A DNA stretch of 43,811 bases from Pseudomonadales bacterium (GCA_016779385.1 JADHNT010000009.1:1-43811), one strand, 5' to 3'; numbered from the stretch's first letter, positions 19,095-31,971 are shown. Program-made: numbers and translations. Notes: generated by a model from the sequence alone, not told the origin.

Positions 19095-20099
19095 ATGGGG
19101 ACCTACCGCGCGATGGTGGTGCACCGGGAGGGGGACGCGCTGGTTCGTCGCCTAGAAACGCTCAATTCGGACGCCTTGCCCGCGGGCGAGGTTCTCATCG
19201 AGGTGCACTACTCGTCGCTCAACTATAAGGATGGCCTGTCTGCTACGGGGAATCCGGGCGTAACCCGGGCCTTTCCCCACACTCCAGGCATTGATGCTTC
19301 TGGCGTCATACTTGAGAGCGCCGTTCCCGAATTCTATGCCGGAAATGAGGTCATCGTCATTGGTTTCGATCTCGGCATGGGCACCGCCGGGGGCTTCGGG
19401 GAGCGTATCCGGGTGCCCGCCAGTTGGGTGGTGCCGCGCCCGGAGGGCCTATCGCTGCGCGCCTCCATGGCGCTGGGTACGGCGGGCTTCACGGCGGCGG
19501 AGTGCGTGGACAAGCTTGAACGCATGGGCGGGCTCAGCCCGGCCCAAGGCCCCGTGCTGGTTACCGGGGCCACGGGGGGCGTTGGCTCCGTGGCGGTCAT
19601 GCTGCTTTCCCAGCTCGGCTACGAAGTGGTGGCGGTTACCGGTAAGGCTGACAAGGCCGAGTGGCTGAGGGGCCTTGGCGCCTCCGAGGTGCTCAGCCGG
19701 GAAGCCCTGGCGGAAGGGGCGGGAAAGCCTCTCCTGGCGGAACGCTACGCCGGCGTCGTGGATACGGTGGGGGGCGAGCTGCTCTTCAACGCGGTGAAGT
19801 CCCTGCGCTACGGCGGTTCCCTGGCCGCCTGCGGCCTCGTCGCGTCCCCGGCCATTCCCGCCACCGTGCTGCCCTTTATTTTGCGCCACGTGAATCTTCT
19901 CGGCATCGATTCGGTGCAGTGGCCCCTGACTGAGAAGAAGCGCCTTTGGGGGCGGCTGGCGAAGGAGTGGCAGCTCCCGGCGCTAGAAACACTCGTGGAG
20001 CCCCTGAGCCTCGAAACCCTGTCCGACGCGCTGGATCGGATCCTGGCAGGAGAAATGGTGGGCCGGGGCCTCTTGATCCACAGCGCTGCGGCCCAGTAG
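19095..20099 (+). CDS. acuI: Acryloyl-CoA reductase / YhdH-type NADPH oxidoreductase
   Basis: The protein is a medium-chain dehydrogenase/reductase of the YhdH/AcuI group, which reduces acryloyl-CoA to propionyl-CoA with NADPH. Its 334 residues show the N-terminal GroES-like domain (SSLNYKDGLSATGNPGVTR, FPHTPGIDASGV), ALGTAGFTAAECVDKLE, the Rossmann loop VLVTGATGGVGSVAVMLL, and the C-terminal VDTVGGELLFNAVKSLRYGGSLAACG. The zinc ligands of classical alcohol dehydrogenases are absent, as usual here. I chose the ATG at 19095 because GGGAGAG (19082-19088) lies 6 bases before it; the ATG at 19080 has no ribosome site. AcuI against general YhdH cannot be settled from sequence alone. It faces the Kef-type gene. 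Confidence 0.87.
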   Translation: MGTYRAMVVHREGDALVRRLETLNSDALPAGEVLIEVHYSSLNYKDGLSATGNPGVTRAFPHTPGIDASGVILESAVPEFYAGNEVIVIGFDLGMGTAGGFGERIRVPASWVVPRPEGLSLRASMALGTAGFTAAECVDKLERMGGLSPAQGPVLVTGATGGVGSVAVMLLSQLGYEVVAVTGKADKAEWLRGLGASEVLSREALAEGAGKPLLAERYAGVVDTVGGELLFNAVKSLRYGGSLAACGLVASPAIPATVLPFILRHVNLLGIDSVQWPLTEKKRLWGRLAKEWQLPALETLVEPLSLETLSDALDRILAGEMVGRGLLIHSAAAQ

Positions 20100-20110
20100 G
20101 CGTCTGGGCG

Positions 20111-21277
20111 CTAGCGTCGCCGCAGGCGTTCATCCAGGGCGATGGGCGTTGGATATCGCAGGACCACCACGTAGGACGAGAGGATAAAGGTCAGCACCGC
20201 CACCGTTTGGATGGTGGTGATGGCTCCCTCCGACAGCAGCGCTGCCTGCCCCGCCAGGAGTACCAGCAATAAAGAGAACTCGCTAATTTGCCCCAGGCGA
20301 AAGCCGACTTCCCAGGCAAGAGACCCTTGTTCCTTAAATTGATCCAAAAGCACGCGATAGATCACGGGCTTGGCGAGGAGCACGAGCGCCGAGAAGGCGA
20401 GCGCGGGCATGAGGATGGACGGAACAAGGGCTAGGTTTAGACCCGCCCCTACGGTGAAGAAAAACAGCACGAGGAAGAAATCCCGGAGCGGCCTCAGAGC
20501 CTCCGCGAGGAAGAGGGCGATGGGGCTCGTGGCGAGGGTAACCCCGGCCACGAAGGCCCCAAGCTCCAGGGAGAGGCCAAGGGCTTCGGCAATTTGGGCC
20601 AGTCCCAGGCACCAGCCTACGGCAAGCAGGAAAACGTATTCCTGAATCACGTCAAAGCGGGAAATCAGCGGTAGTAAGATAAACCGGACCCCCGCCGCAG
20701 CCACAGCGAGTAGCGCCGGGAGCGCGAGCATCGTCACCCATAGGGGCTTCACCTCTCCAACCCCGGGGGCGAAATGAGCCAGGCCTACGAGGGCTACAAT
20801 GGCCAAGCAGTCCTGTAGGAGGAGCAAGCTCACCACCAATTCCCCGATGTGGCGATGATGAAGAGCTGTGGTGGGCAGGAGCTTTATCCCAATAATGGTG
20901 GATGAGAAGCTGACGGCCAAGCCCATGAGCAGGGCATCCTGTAGGGAAAAGGCGAAGGCCAGAGCGAGGGCGGTCCCCAGTGCCAGGAAGAGGGAAGAAC
21001 TGAGCAGGCCAACCCAGAGCGATTCCCGAAGGACCAAAAGGAGCTTGCGAGGCTGCATCTCAAGGCCCAGCAGAAACAGCAAAAAGATGATGCCAATCTC
21101 GCCGATAGCTCGGAGCTGCGCGCCATCAGTGACCCAACCGAAGCCGAAGGGGCCAAGGAGCGCGCCGAGGGCGAGATAGGCAACGATCATAGGTTGACGC
21201 GTAAACAGGGCGGCCGTCGCCAGGACCGCGGCGCCGGAAAAGATCCAGAAAAATGCGGAGAGCAGCTGATGATCCAT
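20111..21277 (-). CDS. Kef-type cation:proton antiporter (CPA2), membrane domain only
   Basis: The 388-residue protein is almost wholly hydrophobic with about 12 predicted membrane segments. LLFLLGLEMQPRKLL, SFSSTIIGIKLLP, LLLLQDCLAIVAL, LELGAFVAGVTLA and FFFTVGAGLNL are typical of KefB/GerN-like CPA2 antiporters, which exchange K+ or Na+ for H+. The C-terminal TrkA-N nucleotide-binding domain of KefB and KefC is missing; the chain ends soon after the last helix, so regulation by glutathione adducts is unlikely. The stop TAG is 11 bases from the convergent acuI stop. It is divergent from the 41-residue membrane peptide. Confidence 0.88.
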   Translation of the reverse strand: MDHQLLSAFFWIFSGAAVLATAALFTRQPMIVAYLALGALLGPFGFGWVTDGAQLRAIGEIGIIFLLFLLGLEMQPRKLLLVLRESLWVGLLSSSLFLALGTALALAFAFSLQDALLMGLAVSFSSTIIGIKLLPTTALHHRHIGELVVSLLLLQDCLAIVALVGLAHFAPGVGEVKPLWVTMLALPALLAVAAAGVRFILLPLISRFDVIQEYVFLLAVGWCLGLAQIAEALGLSLELGAFVAGVTLATSPIALFLAEALRPLRDFFLVLFFFTVGAGLNLALVPSILMPALAFSALVLLAKPVIYRVLLDQFKEQGSLAWEVGFRLGQISEFSLLLVLLAGQAALLSEGAITTIQTVAVLTFILSSYVVVLRYPTPIALDERLRRR

Positions 21278-21375
21278 GTCCGGGCCCCCAGAAAAGCGCC
21301 TTTATGATGGCGGAGCGTAGCAAGTTGGCGCCGATGGCACTAAAATCCGCCGGCGCTTAACCAGAGGAGAGCAAC

Positions 21376-21501
21376 ATGAGCGACGGGGCAGATCAGGAAA
21401 ACAGTGGTTTCTGGCCGGACAGCAAAGCGGATACGGTTGGTGCCTTCGTGGTCTTCCTGGCCATCACGGCCGGGGTGCTGTGGTTCGTCGTTAACGGCTA
21501 G
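21376..21501 (+). CDS. 41-residue single-pass membrane peptide, unknown
   Basis: A complete small gene: ATG at 21376, 41 codons, TAG at 21499-21501. AGGAGAG at 21364-21370 is a near-perfect ribosome site 5 bases before the ATG. The product has a polar, acidic N-terminus (MSDGADQENSGFWPDSKAD) and one hydrophobic segment (about residues 20-38) ending WFVVNG. A good -10 element, TAAAAT at 21341-21346, precedes it, though no -35 is evident. I do not recognise the family. It is divergent from the Kef-type antiporter and converges on the DUF2970 gene. The start site and composition support a real gene. Confidence 0.65.
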   Translation: MSDGADQENSGFWPDSKADTVGAFVVFLAITAGVLWFVVNG

Positions 21502-21539
21502 GCCTTGCGCCAAAAGCGTCCGCATGAGCGCGCGGGGGC

Positions 21540-21788
21540 TTAAGCCCCGGCGGCGCTCAGGACGAAGCGGACAATCAGCACTAGCACCCCCACAAAGAGT
21601 GCCGTGAAGACGAGGCCCGCTACGATAAAGGGCGCCGCAGATCCGTGCTTAAAATCCCTTTCCCTATTCGCCTTGGACTGCACCCCGATGGCTGCAGCCA
21701 AGGTGCTCATGACCACGCTAAAGAACGTCAGCGAGCCTTGCTCCTCTCGCTGCGCCTCCGGTCCCCCTGCGGGCTTTGCGTTTGACAT
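21540..21788 (-). CDS. DUF2970 small membrane protein
   Basis: An 82-residue protein matching DUF2970: a conserved stretch LTFFSVVMSTLAAAIGVQSKANRERDFKHG followed by one strongly hydrophobic helix (FIVAGLVFTALFVGVLVLIV). The N-terminus is polar (SNAKPAGGPEAQREEQ). The family has no known function to my knowledge. The start ATG at 21788 has AGGACAGAGAG just upstream and lies 17 bases after the metH stop on the same strand, so it probably shares the metH transcript. Confidence 0.85.
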   Translation of the reverse strand: MSNAKPAGGPEAQREEQGSLTFFSVVMSTLAAAIGVQSKANRERDFKHGSAAPFIVAGLVFTALFVGVLVLIVRFVLSAAGA

Positions 21789-21805
21789 ACTCTCTGTCCT
21801 AACGC

Positions 21806-25480
<3,675 letters not shown>

Positions 25481-25654
25481 AACCACCTCTCAAAATCCGC
25501 GAGGACGCGATCGTACCAGGGCCCTTTACTTGGGGTTTGAGGGGCGCTCCCCCGGACTTGAAGGGGGCTCATGATTCGGCGAGGGCCTCGCCTCGGAACG
25601 GGGAAGGGCGTAGAATAACCAAGTCAAGTGATTGGACATTCGAGAGGCACGGCC

Positions 25655-26230
25655 ATGATTGAGATCTCCGAGGCAGCGCAGGGCTATTTGCGAACCCTTT
25701 TGGAGAAGCAAGAGGCCGAAGGCACGGGCATTCGGGTGTTTGTGGCCAACCCGGGCACCCCCTCCGCGGAAACCTGCATCGCCTATTGCCGCCCCGGAGA
25801 AGCACAGGAAGATGATATCCCCGTCGCCTTCACGGGGTTCACCGCTTGGTTTGAAAAGCGCAGCGAACCGTTCCTTGCCGAGGCTGTGGTCGATTTCCAA
25901 GAGGACAAGCTTGGGGGGCAGCTCACCATTAAAGCGCCAAATGCCCGGGTCCCCAAGGTCGACGAGAACAGCCCCTTGGAAGATCGCGTCAACTACATCC
26001 TCTACAACGAAATTAACCCCTCTCTGGCGGCCCACGGGGGCATGGTATCCCTCCTTGAGATCGCGGATGGGGAGGCGGTGCTGCAGTTCGGGGGCGGTTG
26101 CCAGGGCTGCGCAGCAGTGGATATGACCCTAAAGCAAGGCGTGGAGAAAACGCTTCTTTCCCAGTTGCCGGAGCTGAAGGGCGTGCGCGACTCCACGGAC
26201 CACACGGTGAAGGAAAACGCTTACTATTAG
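25655..26230 (+). CDS. nfuA: Fe-S biogenesis protein NfuA
   Basis: NfuA carries and delivers [4Fe-4S] clusters to client proteins, especially under iron limitation or oxidative stress. The 191 residues contain an N-terminal degenerate A-type carrier domain and a C-terminal Nfu domain with GGGCQGC; cysteines 149 and 152 have the same numbers as in E. coli NfuA. The start ATG at 25655 has CGAGAGG 7 bases upstream; nine more in-frame codons exist but do not match the family. The next gene, rimO, encodes a radical-SAM enzyme with two Fe-S clusters and lies 51 bases downstream on the same strand, so a functional link is plausible. Confidence 0.96.
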   Translation: MIEISEAAQGYLRTLLEKQEAEGTGIRVFVANPGTPSAETCIAYCRPGEAQEDDIPVAFTGFTAWFEKRSEPFLAEAVVDFQEDKLGGQLTIKAPNARVPKVDENSPLEDRVNYILYNEINPSLAAHGGMVSLLEIADGEAVLQFGGGCQGCAAVDMTLKQGVEKTLLSQLPELKGVRDSTDHTVKENAYY

Positions 26231-26281
26231 GCCCCCGGTCCGGAGGCCCCTGCCCGGGTTCCGTCTAAGGAGAGCAGACCC

Positions 26282-27625
26282 ATGGGTGGAGTAGGCGCGG
26301 CGGCCGTTGGTGGCGGCCGCATAGGTATGGTCAGTCTCGGCTGTCCAAAGGCGCTGGTCGATTCGGAGCGAATCCTTACCCAGCTTCGCGGCGAAGGCTA
26401 CGATCTGGTGGGCGGCTACGCTGACGCAGACCTGGTCATCGTCAATACTTGCGGTTTTATTGACGCCGCCGTCGAGGAGTCCCTGGAAGCCATCGGCGAA
26501 GCCCTCGCGGAGCAGGGGCGAGTGATTGTCACGGGCTGCCTCGGCGCCGATGCAGCCAGCATTCAAAATCGCTTTCCCGAGGTCCTGGCGGTGACCGGCG
26601 CCCACGCCTATGAGGCCGTGGTGGACGCGGTGCATACCCACCTCCCCCCCCCCATGCACGATCCCTTCGCGACCCTCGTGCCCCCCCAGGGCATTCGCCT
26701 GACGCCCCGGCACTATGCCTATCTAAAGATTTCTGAGGGCTGCAACCACCGCTGCACCTTCTGCATCATTCCCTCCATGCGCGGGGAGCTGGTCTCCCGT
26801 CCCGCGGGAGAAGTCCTGGAGGAGGCGGAGCGCCTGGTGGCCGCGGGGGTGCAGGAACTCCTGGTGATCTCCCAAGATACAAGCGCTTATGGCGTAGATC
26901 TAAAGTACAAGACGAGTTTCTGGGGTGGGCGTCCGGTAGCCAGTCGCCTGAATCCCCTCTGCGAAGCGCTCGCCTCCCTGGGGGTGTGGGTTCGCCTCCA
27001 CTACGTTTATCCCTATCCCCACGTTGATCAGCTCATTCCCCTCATGGCCGAAGGCCGGCTTCTGCCCTATCTCGATATGCCTCTGCAGCACGCATCGCCG
27101 AGCCTGCTTAAGGCCATGCGCCGTCCCGCGGCGGCGGAGCGTCAGCTAGAGCGCATTCACAAGTGGCGTGAGCAGTGCCCCGATCTCACCCTCCGAAGCA
27201 CCTTCATCGTGGGCTTCCCCGGTGAAACGGAAGCCGACTTCGATCAGCTGCTGAGCTTCCTCAAAGATGCACAGCTCGATCGGGTAGGGTGCTTCACCTA
27301 CTCCCCCGTGGAGGGGGCCGTGGCCAACAGCTTCCCTGGAGCCGTCTCGGAGGCCGAGAAGGCGGACCGGCTCGACGCCTTTATGGCGGTGCAGGCGGAG
27401 ATCAGCGCTGCGCGTCTGGCGGAGAAGGTTGGGCAAACTGTTGAAGTGCTAGTGGACGATATCGGGGAGGACGGTGTGATCGCTCGCGGGCCGGGGGATG
27501 CGCCGGAGATCGATGGGGTGGTGTATCTGCCCGGGGTGCAGGCGCGCCCTGGGGATCGGCTCACGGTGGAAATTGTCGCCAGCGATGAGCACGACCTTGA
27601 GGGACGGGTGCTGCCCAAGGCCTAG
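26282..27625 (+). CDS. rimO: Ribosomal protein S12 methylthiotransferase
   Basis: RimO is a radical-SAM enzyme that adds a methylthio group to the conserved aspartate of ribosomal protein S12. The 447 residues show the UPF0004 domain with cluster ligands Cys21 ([12 protein letters not shown]), Cys57 (NTCGFIDAA) and Cys86 (TGCLGAD), the radical-SAM motif Cys154-Cys158-Cys161 (CNHRCTFC), and a C-terminal TRAM domain. [12 protein letters not shown] and the [11 protein letters not shown] region mark it as RimO rather than MiaB. AAGGAG stands 9 bases before the ATG. Two methylthio-pathway steps on ribosome and tRNA (rimO here, miaE at the other end) occur in this window but not in one operon. Confidence 0.96.
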   Translation: MGGVGAAAVGGGRIGMVSLGCPKALVDSERILTQLRGEGYDLVGGYADADLVIVNTCGFIDAAVEESLEAIGEALAEQGRVIVTGCLGADAASIQNRFPEVLAVTGAHAYEAVVDAVHTHLPPPMHDPFATLVPPQGIRLTPRHYAYLKISEGCNHRCTFCIIPSMRGELVSRPAGEVLEEAERLVAAGVQELLVISQDTSAYGVDLKYKTSFWGGRPVASRLNPLCEALASLGVWVRLHYVYPYPHVDQLIPLMAEGRLLPYLDMPLQHASPSLLKAMRRPAAAERQLERIHKWREQCPDLTLRSTFIVGFPGETEADFDQLLSFLKDAQLDRVGCFTYSPVEGAVANSFPGAVSEAEKADRLDAFMAVQAEISAARLAEKVGQTVEVLVDDIGEDGVIARGPGDAPEIDGVVYLPGVQARPGDRLTVEIVASDEHDLEGRVLPKA

Positions 27626-27712
27626 GGACTGGGCGCTGTGCCAAGCCCCTGGTATAGTCGCGCCGCGCATTGACGCAAGTCCCGTGCCGTGGCCCAGATC
27701 GAGGAGAATCCC

Positions 27713-27853
27713 ATGCGTCTTTTTTGGTCCCTAGTGGAAGATTTTTTTGAGCAAAACCTCGTGATGAAGGCGTTCATCGCCTGGGGTTGGCTTTCCGTTG
27801 TCATTATGGCGGCCGGTATAGTAGTGACGGATTGGTCCGCGCTCGCCTCCTAA
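27713..27853 (+). CDS. 46-residue single-pass membrane protein, unknown
   Basis: A small complete gene: ATG 27713, 46 codons, TAA at 27851-27853. GAGGAG at 27701-27706 is a good ribosome site. The peptide has an aromatic, acidic start (MRLFWSLVEDFFEQNLVMK) and a hydrophobic helix (about residues 20-39: AFIAWGWLSVVIMAAGIVV), ending TDWSALAS. A possible -10 TATAGT (27653-27658) precedes it and a strong terminator follows at once, so it appears to be its own transcription unit between rimO and a quinone oxidoreductase. I do not recognise the family. Organisation, not homology, supports the call. Confidence 0.65.
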   Translation: MRLFWSLVEDFFEQNLVMKAFIAWGWLSVVIMAAGIVVTDWSALAS

Positions 27854-27871
27854 GGGCGCGCCCTCCGTGGT

Positions 27872-27899
27872 AAAAAGGCCGCTGAAGCGGCCTTTTTTG
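27872..27899 (+). terminator. Rho-independent terminator after the 46-residue gene
   Basis: AAAAAGGCCGC (27872-27882), loop TGAA, GCGGCCTTTTT (27887-27897) and further T. It is an 11-bp perfect stem. A-rich flanks let it work in both directions. Confidence 0.9.
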
Positions 27900-27931
27900 T
27901 GCCTCCATTTCGCGTAGCGGAGAGAACGCAG

Positions 27932-28909
27932 ATGACTGAGCAGGTGATTCGCTTTTACGAGACCGGCGGCCCGGAAGTGCTTAAGGTCGAAAACCTAGAG
28001 CTTGCGGCCCCGGGGCCCGGCGAGGTTCGGGTCGGGCACCGAGCAGTCGGCTTGAACTTTATCGATACCTATCACCGTTCTGGACTCTACCCCGTGCCCC
28101 TACCCAGCGGCCTAGGCCTTGAAGCCAGCGGCGTAGTGGAAGCCCTGGGGGAGGGCGTTACGCGCTTTGCCGTGGGGGATCGGGTGGCCTTTGGCTCCGG
28201 CGCCCTTGGGGCCTACGCCTCCGCATCGCTCCGGTCCGAAGCGCAGCTCCTGCCCATTCCAGAGGGGGTCTCCGACGACGCGGCGGCGGCGATCATGCTG
28301 AAGGGCATGACCGCTGCCTATCTTCTGACCCAAACACGGGTGCTGACTGCCAGCGACACCATTCTTTTGCACGCCGCCGCCGGAGGGACGGGGCTCCTCA
28401 TGCTCCAGTGGGCCAAGGACCTGGGGGCGAAGGTCATCGGCGTGGTGGGCAGCGAGGAAAAGGCGGAAATTGTTGCGCGCTATGGGTGTGATCACATTCT
28501 GCTTCGGGGCCGTGATCCCATTGCCCCAACGGTGCGAGAGCTCACGGACGGCAAGGGCGTGCCCGTGGTCTACGACTCCGTCGGCCGGGCAACCTTCCAG
28601 GATTCCCTCGACAGCCTCGCGCCTCGGGGGCTGTTCGTAAGCTTTGGAAATGCCTCCGGGCCCGCTCCGGATGTCACCCCGGCAGTGCTGGCAGCGAAGG
28701 GCTCGCTCTACTTTACTCGACCGACCTTGGCGAGCTATGCCCAAACTCGAGAAGAACTTGAGGGACTCGCAGGGGCCGTCTTCGAGCGCGTGGCCCGGGG
28801 GGCGCTGTCCGTAGAAATTCACCAGCGCTTCCCCCTCGCGGCTGCGGCCGATGCTCACCGCCTGCTCGAGTCCGGGAAAACTCAGGGCGCGACGATTCTC
28901 GAGCCCTAG
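27932..28909 (+). CDS. qor: NADPH:quinone oxidoreductase (zeta-crystallin type)
   Basis: This 325-residue zinc-free MDR protein fits quinone oxidoreductase 1: AVGLNFIDTYHRSGLYPVPLP and GLEASGVVEALGEGV in the GroES-like domain, AMLKG-type AAAAIMLKGMTAAYLL, Rossmann loop LLHAAAGGTGLLMLQWAK, and YDSVGRATFQDSLDSLAPRG. The family performs one-electron reduction of quinones with NADPH in the cytosol. The ATG at 27932 has CGGAGAG 9 bases upstream; an alternative GTG at 27899 lies within the terminator tail and is unlikely. It ends in TAG within a CTAG palindrome shared with the convergent J-domain gene. Confidence 0.92.
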   Translation: MTEQVIRFYETGGPEVLKVENLELAAPGPGEVRVGHRAVGLNFIDTYHRSGLYPVPLPSGLGLEASGVVEALGEGVTRFAVGDRVAFGSGALGAYASASLRSEAQLLPIPEGVSDDAAAAIMLKGMTAAYLLTQTRVLTASDTILLHAAAGGTGLLMLQWAKDLGAKVIGVVGSEEKAEIVARYGCDHILLRGRDPIAPTVRELTDGKGVPVVYDSVGRATFQDSLDSLAPRGLFVSFGNASGPAPDVTPAVLAAKGSLYFTRPTLASYAQTREELEGLAGAVFERVARGALSVEIHQRFPLAAAADAHRLLESGKTQGATILEP

Positions 28910-29598
28910 GACCCCAGGAGCTGATCCTTCGCAGCGTTTAAGAGCGCTGCGAGGGCGTCGCTGCCTCCGTGATCCGGGTGGGCGCGGTGCATGAGGCGCC
29001 GATGCGCATGACGAATCGCTGCCGCGTCCGCGCTCTCGCTCAATCCCAATAGGGCTAGGGCGTCCACCTTACGAAGGGGCCCAAGGGTTGCCCCGGGGGT
29101 GGGAGCGGGGGGAAAGGGTGGGCTTTCGAACCATTGCGCGCCAAAGCGCTCCGAGAGGTATAGGGGGAGCAGGCGGCCGGCAAGGGAGTCTCGATGAAGC
29201 GTGCGCCACAACCTTGCCAGGGCCTCGGGTTCGAGCTGACCGAGGGTCTTGCTCCGATCTGGCCCCGTGAGCACCTCCCCATCAAGCAGGTGGGGCCCCT
29301 CCATTAAAATGATCGGGCGCAAGGAAGGGGCACCCATGGCCTGGAAAGCGCGCGCCGCGCGCCCCACGCGAAAGAGCAGGGGAAGGCGACGGAGCATAGG
29401 AAAGGCGGCCGTGAGCGCCGGCACGAGCCAGGAGAGGCGCCCGAGTAAGGCTGCCCCAGCCAGGATAATTACCACGGCCGTGAACAGCCCAAGCCCAAGA
29501 TTTCGCCGTCCGCGCGGGCTGAGGCGGAGCCATAGGAGCCGGCCGAGAGCGCCCAGCAACAGGCCGAGGAGAAGCAACAGGAGCAGGCGGATCAGCAT
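28906..29598 (-). CDS. Membrane-anchored protein with C-terminal J domain
   Basis: A 230-residue protein with two N-terminal hydrophobic stretches (about 1-25 and 36-62), a middle region of unknown fold, and a C-terminal DnaJ-like domain at about 177-230 (DALALLGLSESADAAAIRHAH, RRLMHRAHPDHGG) with the HPD motif at 207-209 that stimulates Hsp70 ATPase. The topology, membrane anchor then J domain, resembles Pam18/Tim14-like or DjlA-like co-chaperones, so it may recruit DnaK to the inner membrane. The middle segment (SLRPIILMEGPHLLDGEV) matches nothing I know. GGGAGG lies 11 bases before the ATG. Confidence 0.82.
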   Translation of the reverse strand: MLIRLLLLLLLGLLLGALGRLLWLRLSPRGRRNLGLGLFTAVVIILAGAALLGRLSWLVPALTAAFPMLRRLPLLFRVGRAARAFQAMGAPSLRPIILMEGPHLLDGEVLTGPDRSKTLGQLEPEALARLWRTLHRDSLAGRLLPLYLSERFGAQWFESPPFPPAPTPGATLGPLRKVDALALLGLSESADAAAIRHAHRRLMHRAHPDHGGSDALAALLNAAKDQLLGS

Positions 29599-29705
29599 GG
29601 GGCGAAAGGCCTCCCGAGGGTGCAGTGGGTGTTCTGAGAAGCCTCATGGATTAAACTACAAGGCGATCTCCGGCGGTGGGCCCGAGGCGGCTGAGAACGG
29701 GCACT

Positions 29706-29903
29706 ATGACTCAAGAGCAACTGCTTCAATGGTTGGAGGAGCTTCGCACGGAGCATCGGGATCTCGACGACCTGATAGTCATGTTGCAAACCCATAGCCA
29801 CAGTGACCTTATGCAAATCCAACGGCTCAAAAAGCGCAAGCTCAGCCTGAAGGATATGATCGCCCGCCTCGAGAGCAAACTCATTCCTGATTTAGACGCC
29901 TAG
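29706..29903 (+). CDS. DUF465 (YdcH-like) small helical protein
   Basis: A 65-residue coiled-coil protein of the DUF465/YdcH type: LDDLIVMLQTHSHSDLMQIQRLKKRKLSLKDMIARLES, rich in charged heptads. Function is unknown in the family. I placed the start at the ATG at 29706, giving the usual length; a GTG at 29676 would add ten residues and neither start has a strong ribosome site. It lies 12 bases before the 5'-nucleotidase gene on the same strand and is divergent from the J-domain gene. Confidence 0.78.
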   Translation: MTQEQLLQWLEELRTEHRDLDDLIVMLQTHSHSDLMQIQRLKKRKLSLKDMIARLESKLIPDLDA

Positions 29904-29915
29904 GGAGGCCTGCCC

Positions 29916-30824
29916 ATGGCCACCGTTACGGAAGGTAAAGCCCCTCTCATCGTCGCTCTCTCCTCGCGGACCTTGTTCGACCTCGATGAAAGTAACCGCG
30001 TGTTCGAGGAAGAAGGGGTCGAGGCATACCGTCAGTATCAGATCGCCCGGGAAGATGAGCCCCTAGAGCCAGGCGTGGCCTTCCCCCTCGTGCAAAAGCT
30101 CTCCCGCCTGAATGCCCAGCTTCCCGGTCGCCTTGAAGTGATTCTCCTGTCGCGGAACGCCGCGGATACGGGGCTTCGGGTCTTTAACTCAATTCAGCAT
30201 CACGGGCTGGCCATTGAGCGGGCGGCCTTTTGCGGGGGGGAGAGTCCTTATCGCTATATGGAGGCCTTCGGGTGCGATCTCTTCCTGTCCACCGTTGCCG
30301 AGGACGTGCGGCATGCGCTGGCCGCGGGGGTGGCGGCAGCGACGCTCCTGCCTTCGAAGGCACAAAGCGGAGGAGATGACGTGCTTCGTCTCGCCTTCGA
30401 TGGGGACGCGGTCTTGTTCTCCGACGAAGCGGAGCAGGTTTTTAAGCGTGAGGGTCTCGAGGCCTTTCGCTCCTCGGAACGAGATGCGGCTAAGCGTCCC
30501 CTTCAGGGCGGGCCCTTCAAGGCCTTCCTTGCAGCGGTGCATCGCATTCAGCAGGAGTTCTCCCCCGATGCCTGCCCTATTCGTACGGCCCTGGTGACGG
30601 CGCGCTCCGCCCCCGCCCACGAGCGGGTCATTCGCACGCTCCGAGCCTGGGATATTCGCTTGGACGAAAGCCTCTTTCTTGGGGGTTGGTCGAAAGGGGC
30701 TTTTTTGAAGGCCTTCGGCGCGGACATCTTCTTTGATGATCAGGCGCTGCACTGTGAGTCCGCCCGGGATCACGTCGCCGCGGGCCATGTACCCCACGGT
30801 ATTGCCAACGAAATTTCTGGCTAG
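29916..30824 (+). CDS. 5'-nucleotidase, cytosolic type I family
   Basis: The 302-residue protein matches the bacterial 5'-nucleotidase family related to eukaryotic cytosolic IA/IB enzymes (HAD-like). Motif-like segments are IVALSSRTLFDLDESNRVFEEEG near the N-terminus, VILLSRNAADTGLRVFNSI, AFDGDAVLFSDEAEQVF, IRTALVTARSAPAHERVIRTLRAW, and GADIFFDDQALHCE. A DFD-type pair occurs at AFDGDAVLF. It would release nucleosides from nucleoside monophosphates. Note that the first putative nucleophile motif reads SSRTLFDLD rather than a plain DxDGT. GGGAGG precedes the ATG. It follows the DUF465 gene closely and is followed by cysB. Confidence 0.85.
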   Translation: MATVTEGKAPLIVALSSRTLFDLDESNRVFEEEGVEAYRQYQIAREDEPLEPGVAFPLVQKLSRLNAQLPGRLEVILLSRNAADTGLRVFNSIQHHGLAIERAAFCGGESPYRYMEAFGCDLFLSTVAEDVRHALAAGVAAATLLPSKAQSGGDDVLRLAFDGDAVLFSDEAEQVFKREGLEAFRSSERDAAKRPLQGGPFKAFLAAVHRIQQEFSPDACPIRTALVTARSAPAHERVIRTLRAWDIRLDESLFLGGWSKGAFLKAFGADIFFDDQALHCESARDHVAAGHVPHGIANEISG

Positions 30825-30837
30825 CCTCTGCATACCC

Positions 30838-30867
30838 TTGCACCGAGGCGTCGCACTTGGTTATATG
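30838..30867 (+). promoter_or_regulatory. Possible promoter for cysB
   Basis: TTGCAC (30838-30843) and TATATG (30862-30867) are 18 bases apart, in an AT-richer gap; the cysB start is 42 bases downstream. The match is moderate. Confidence 0.4.
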
Positions 30868-30897
30868 AAAATCGCCCAATAAATCGATTAGATCTAA

Positions 30898-31884
<987 letters not shown>

Positions 31885-31911
31885 GAAACGCGGCGATCAC
31901 CGTCCTGTCAT

Positions 31912-31946
31912 AGCCAGCCAAGGGGTAGGGCACTAAACTGCTGGCT
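31912..31946. repeat. 7-bp inverted repeat in the cysB-thrH gap
   Basis: AGCCAGC (31912-31918) and GCTGGCT (31940-31946) are perfect inverted copies with 21 bases between. No T-run follows, so it is not a normal terminator; it may be an operator or leader hairpin upstream of thrH. Confidence 0.35.
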
Positions 31947-31971
31947 TACTTCATCTTAGGGAGCCGGACTC

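Noticed and set aside
25617-25637. Dyad CCAAGTCA...TGATTGG as an IscR site before nfuA
   Set aside because: The arms match each other imperfectly and do not fit either IscR consensus as I remember it.
25481-25654. Possible cobalamin or SAM riboswitch upstream of metH
   Set aside because: The gap has neither a B12 box nor a recognisable SAM aptamer, and is mostly taken by ordinary leader sequence of metH and nfuA.
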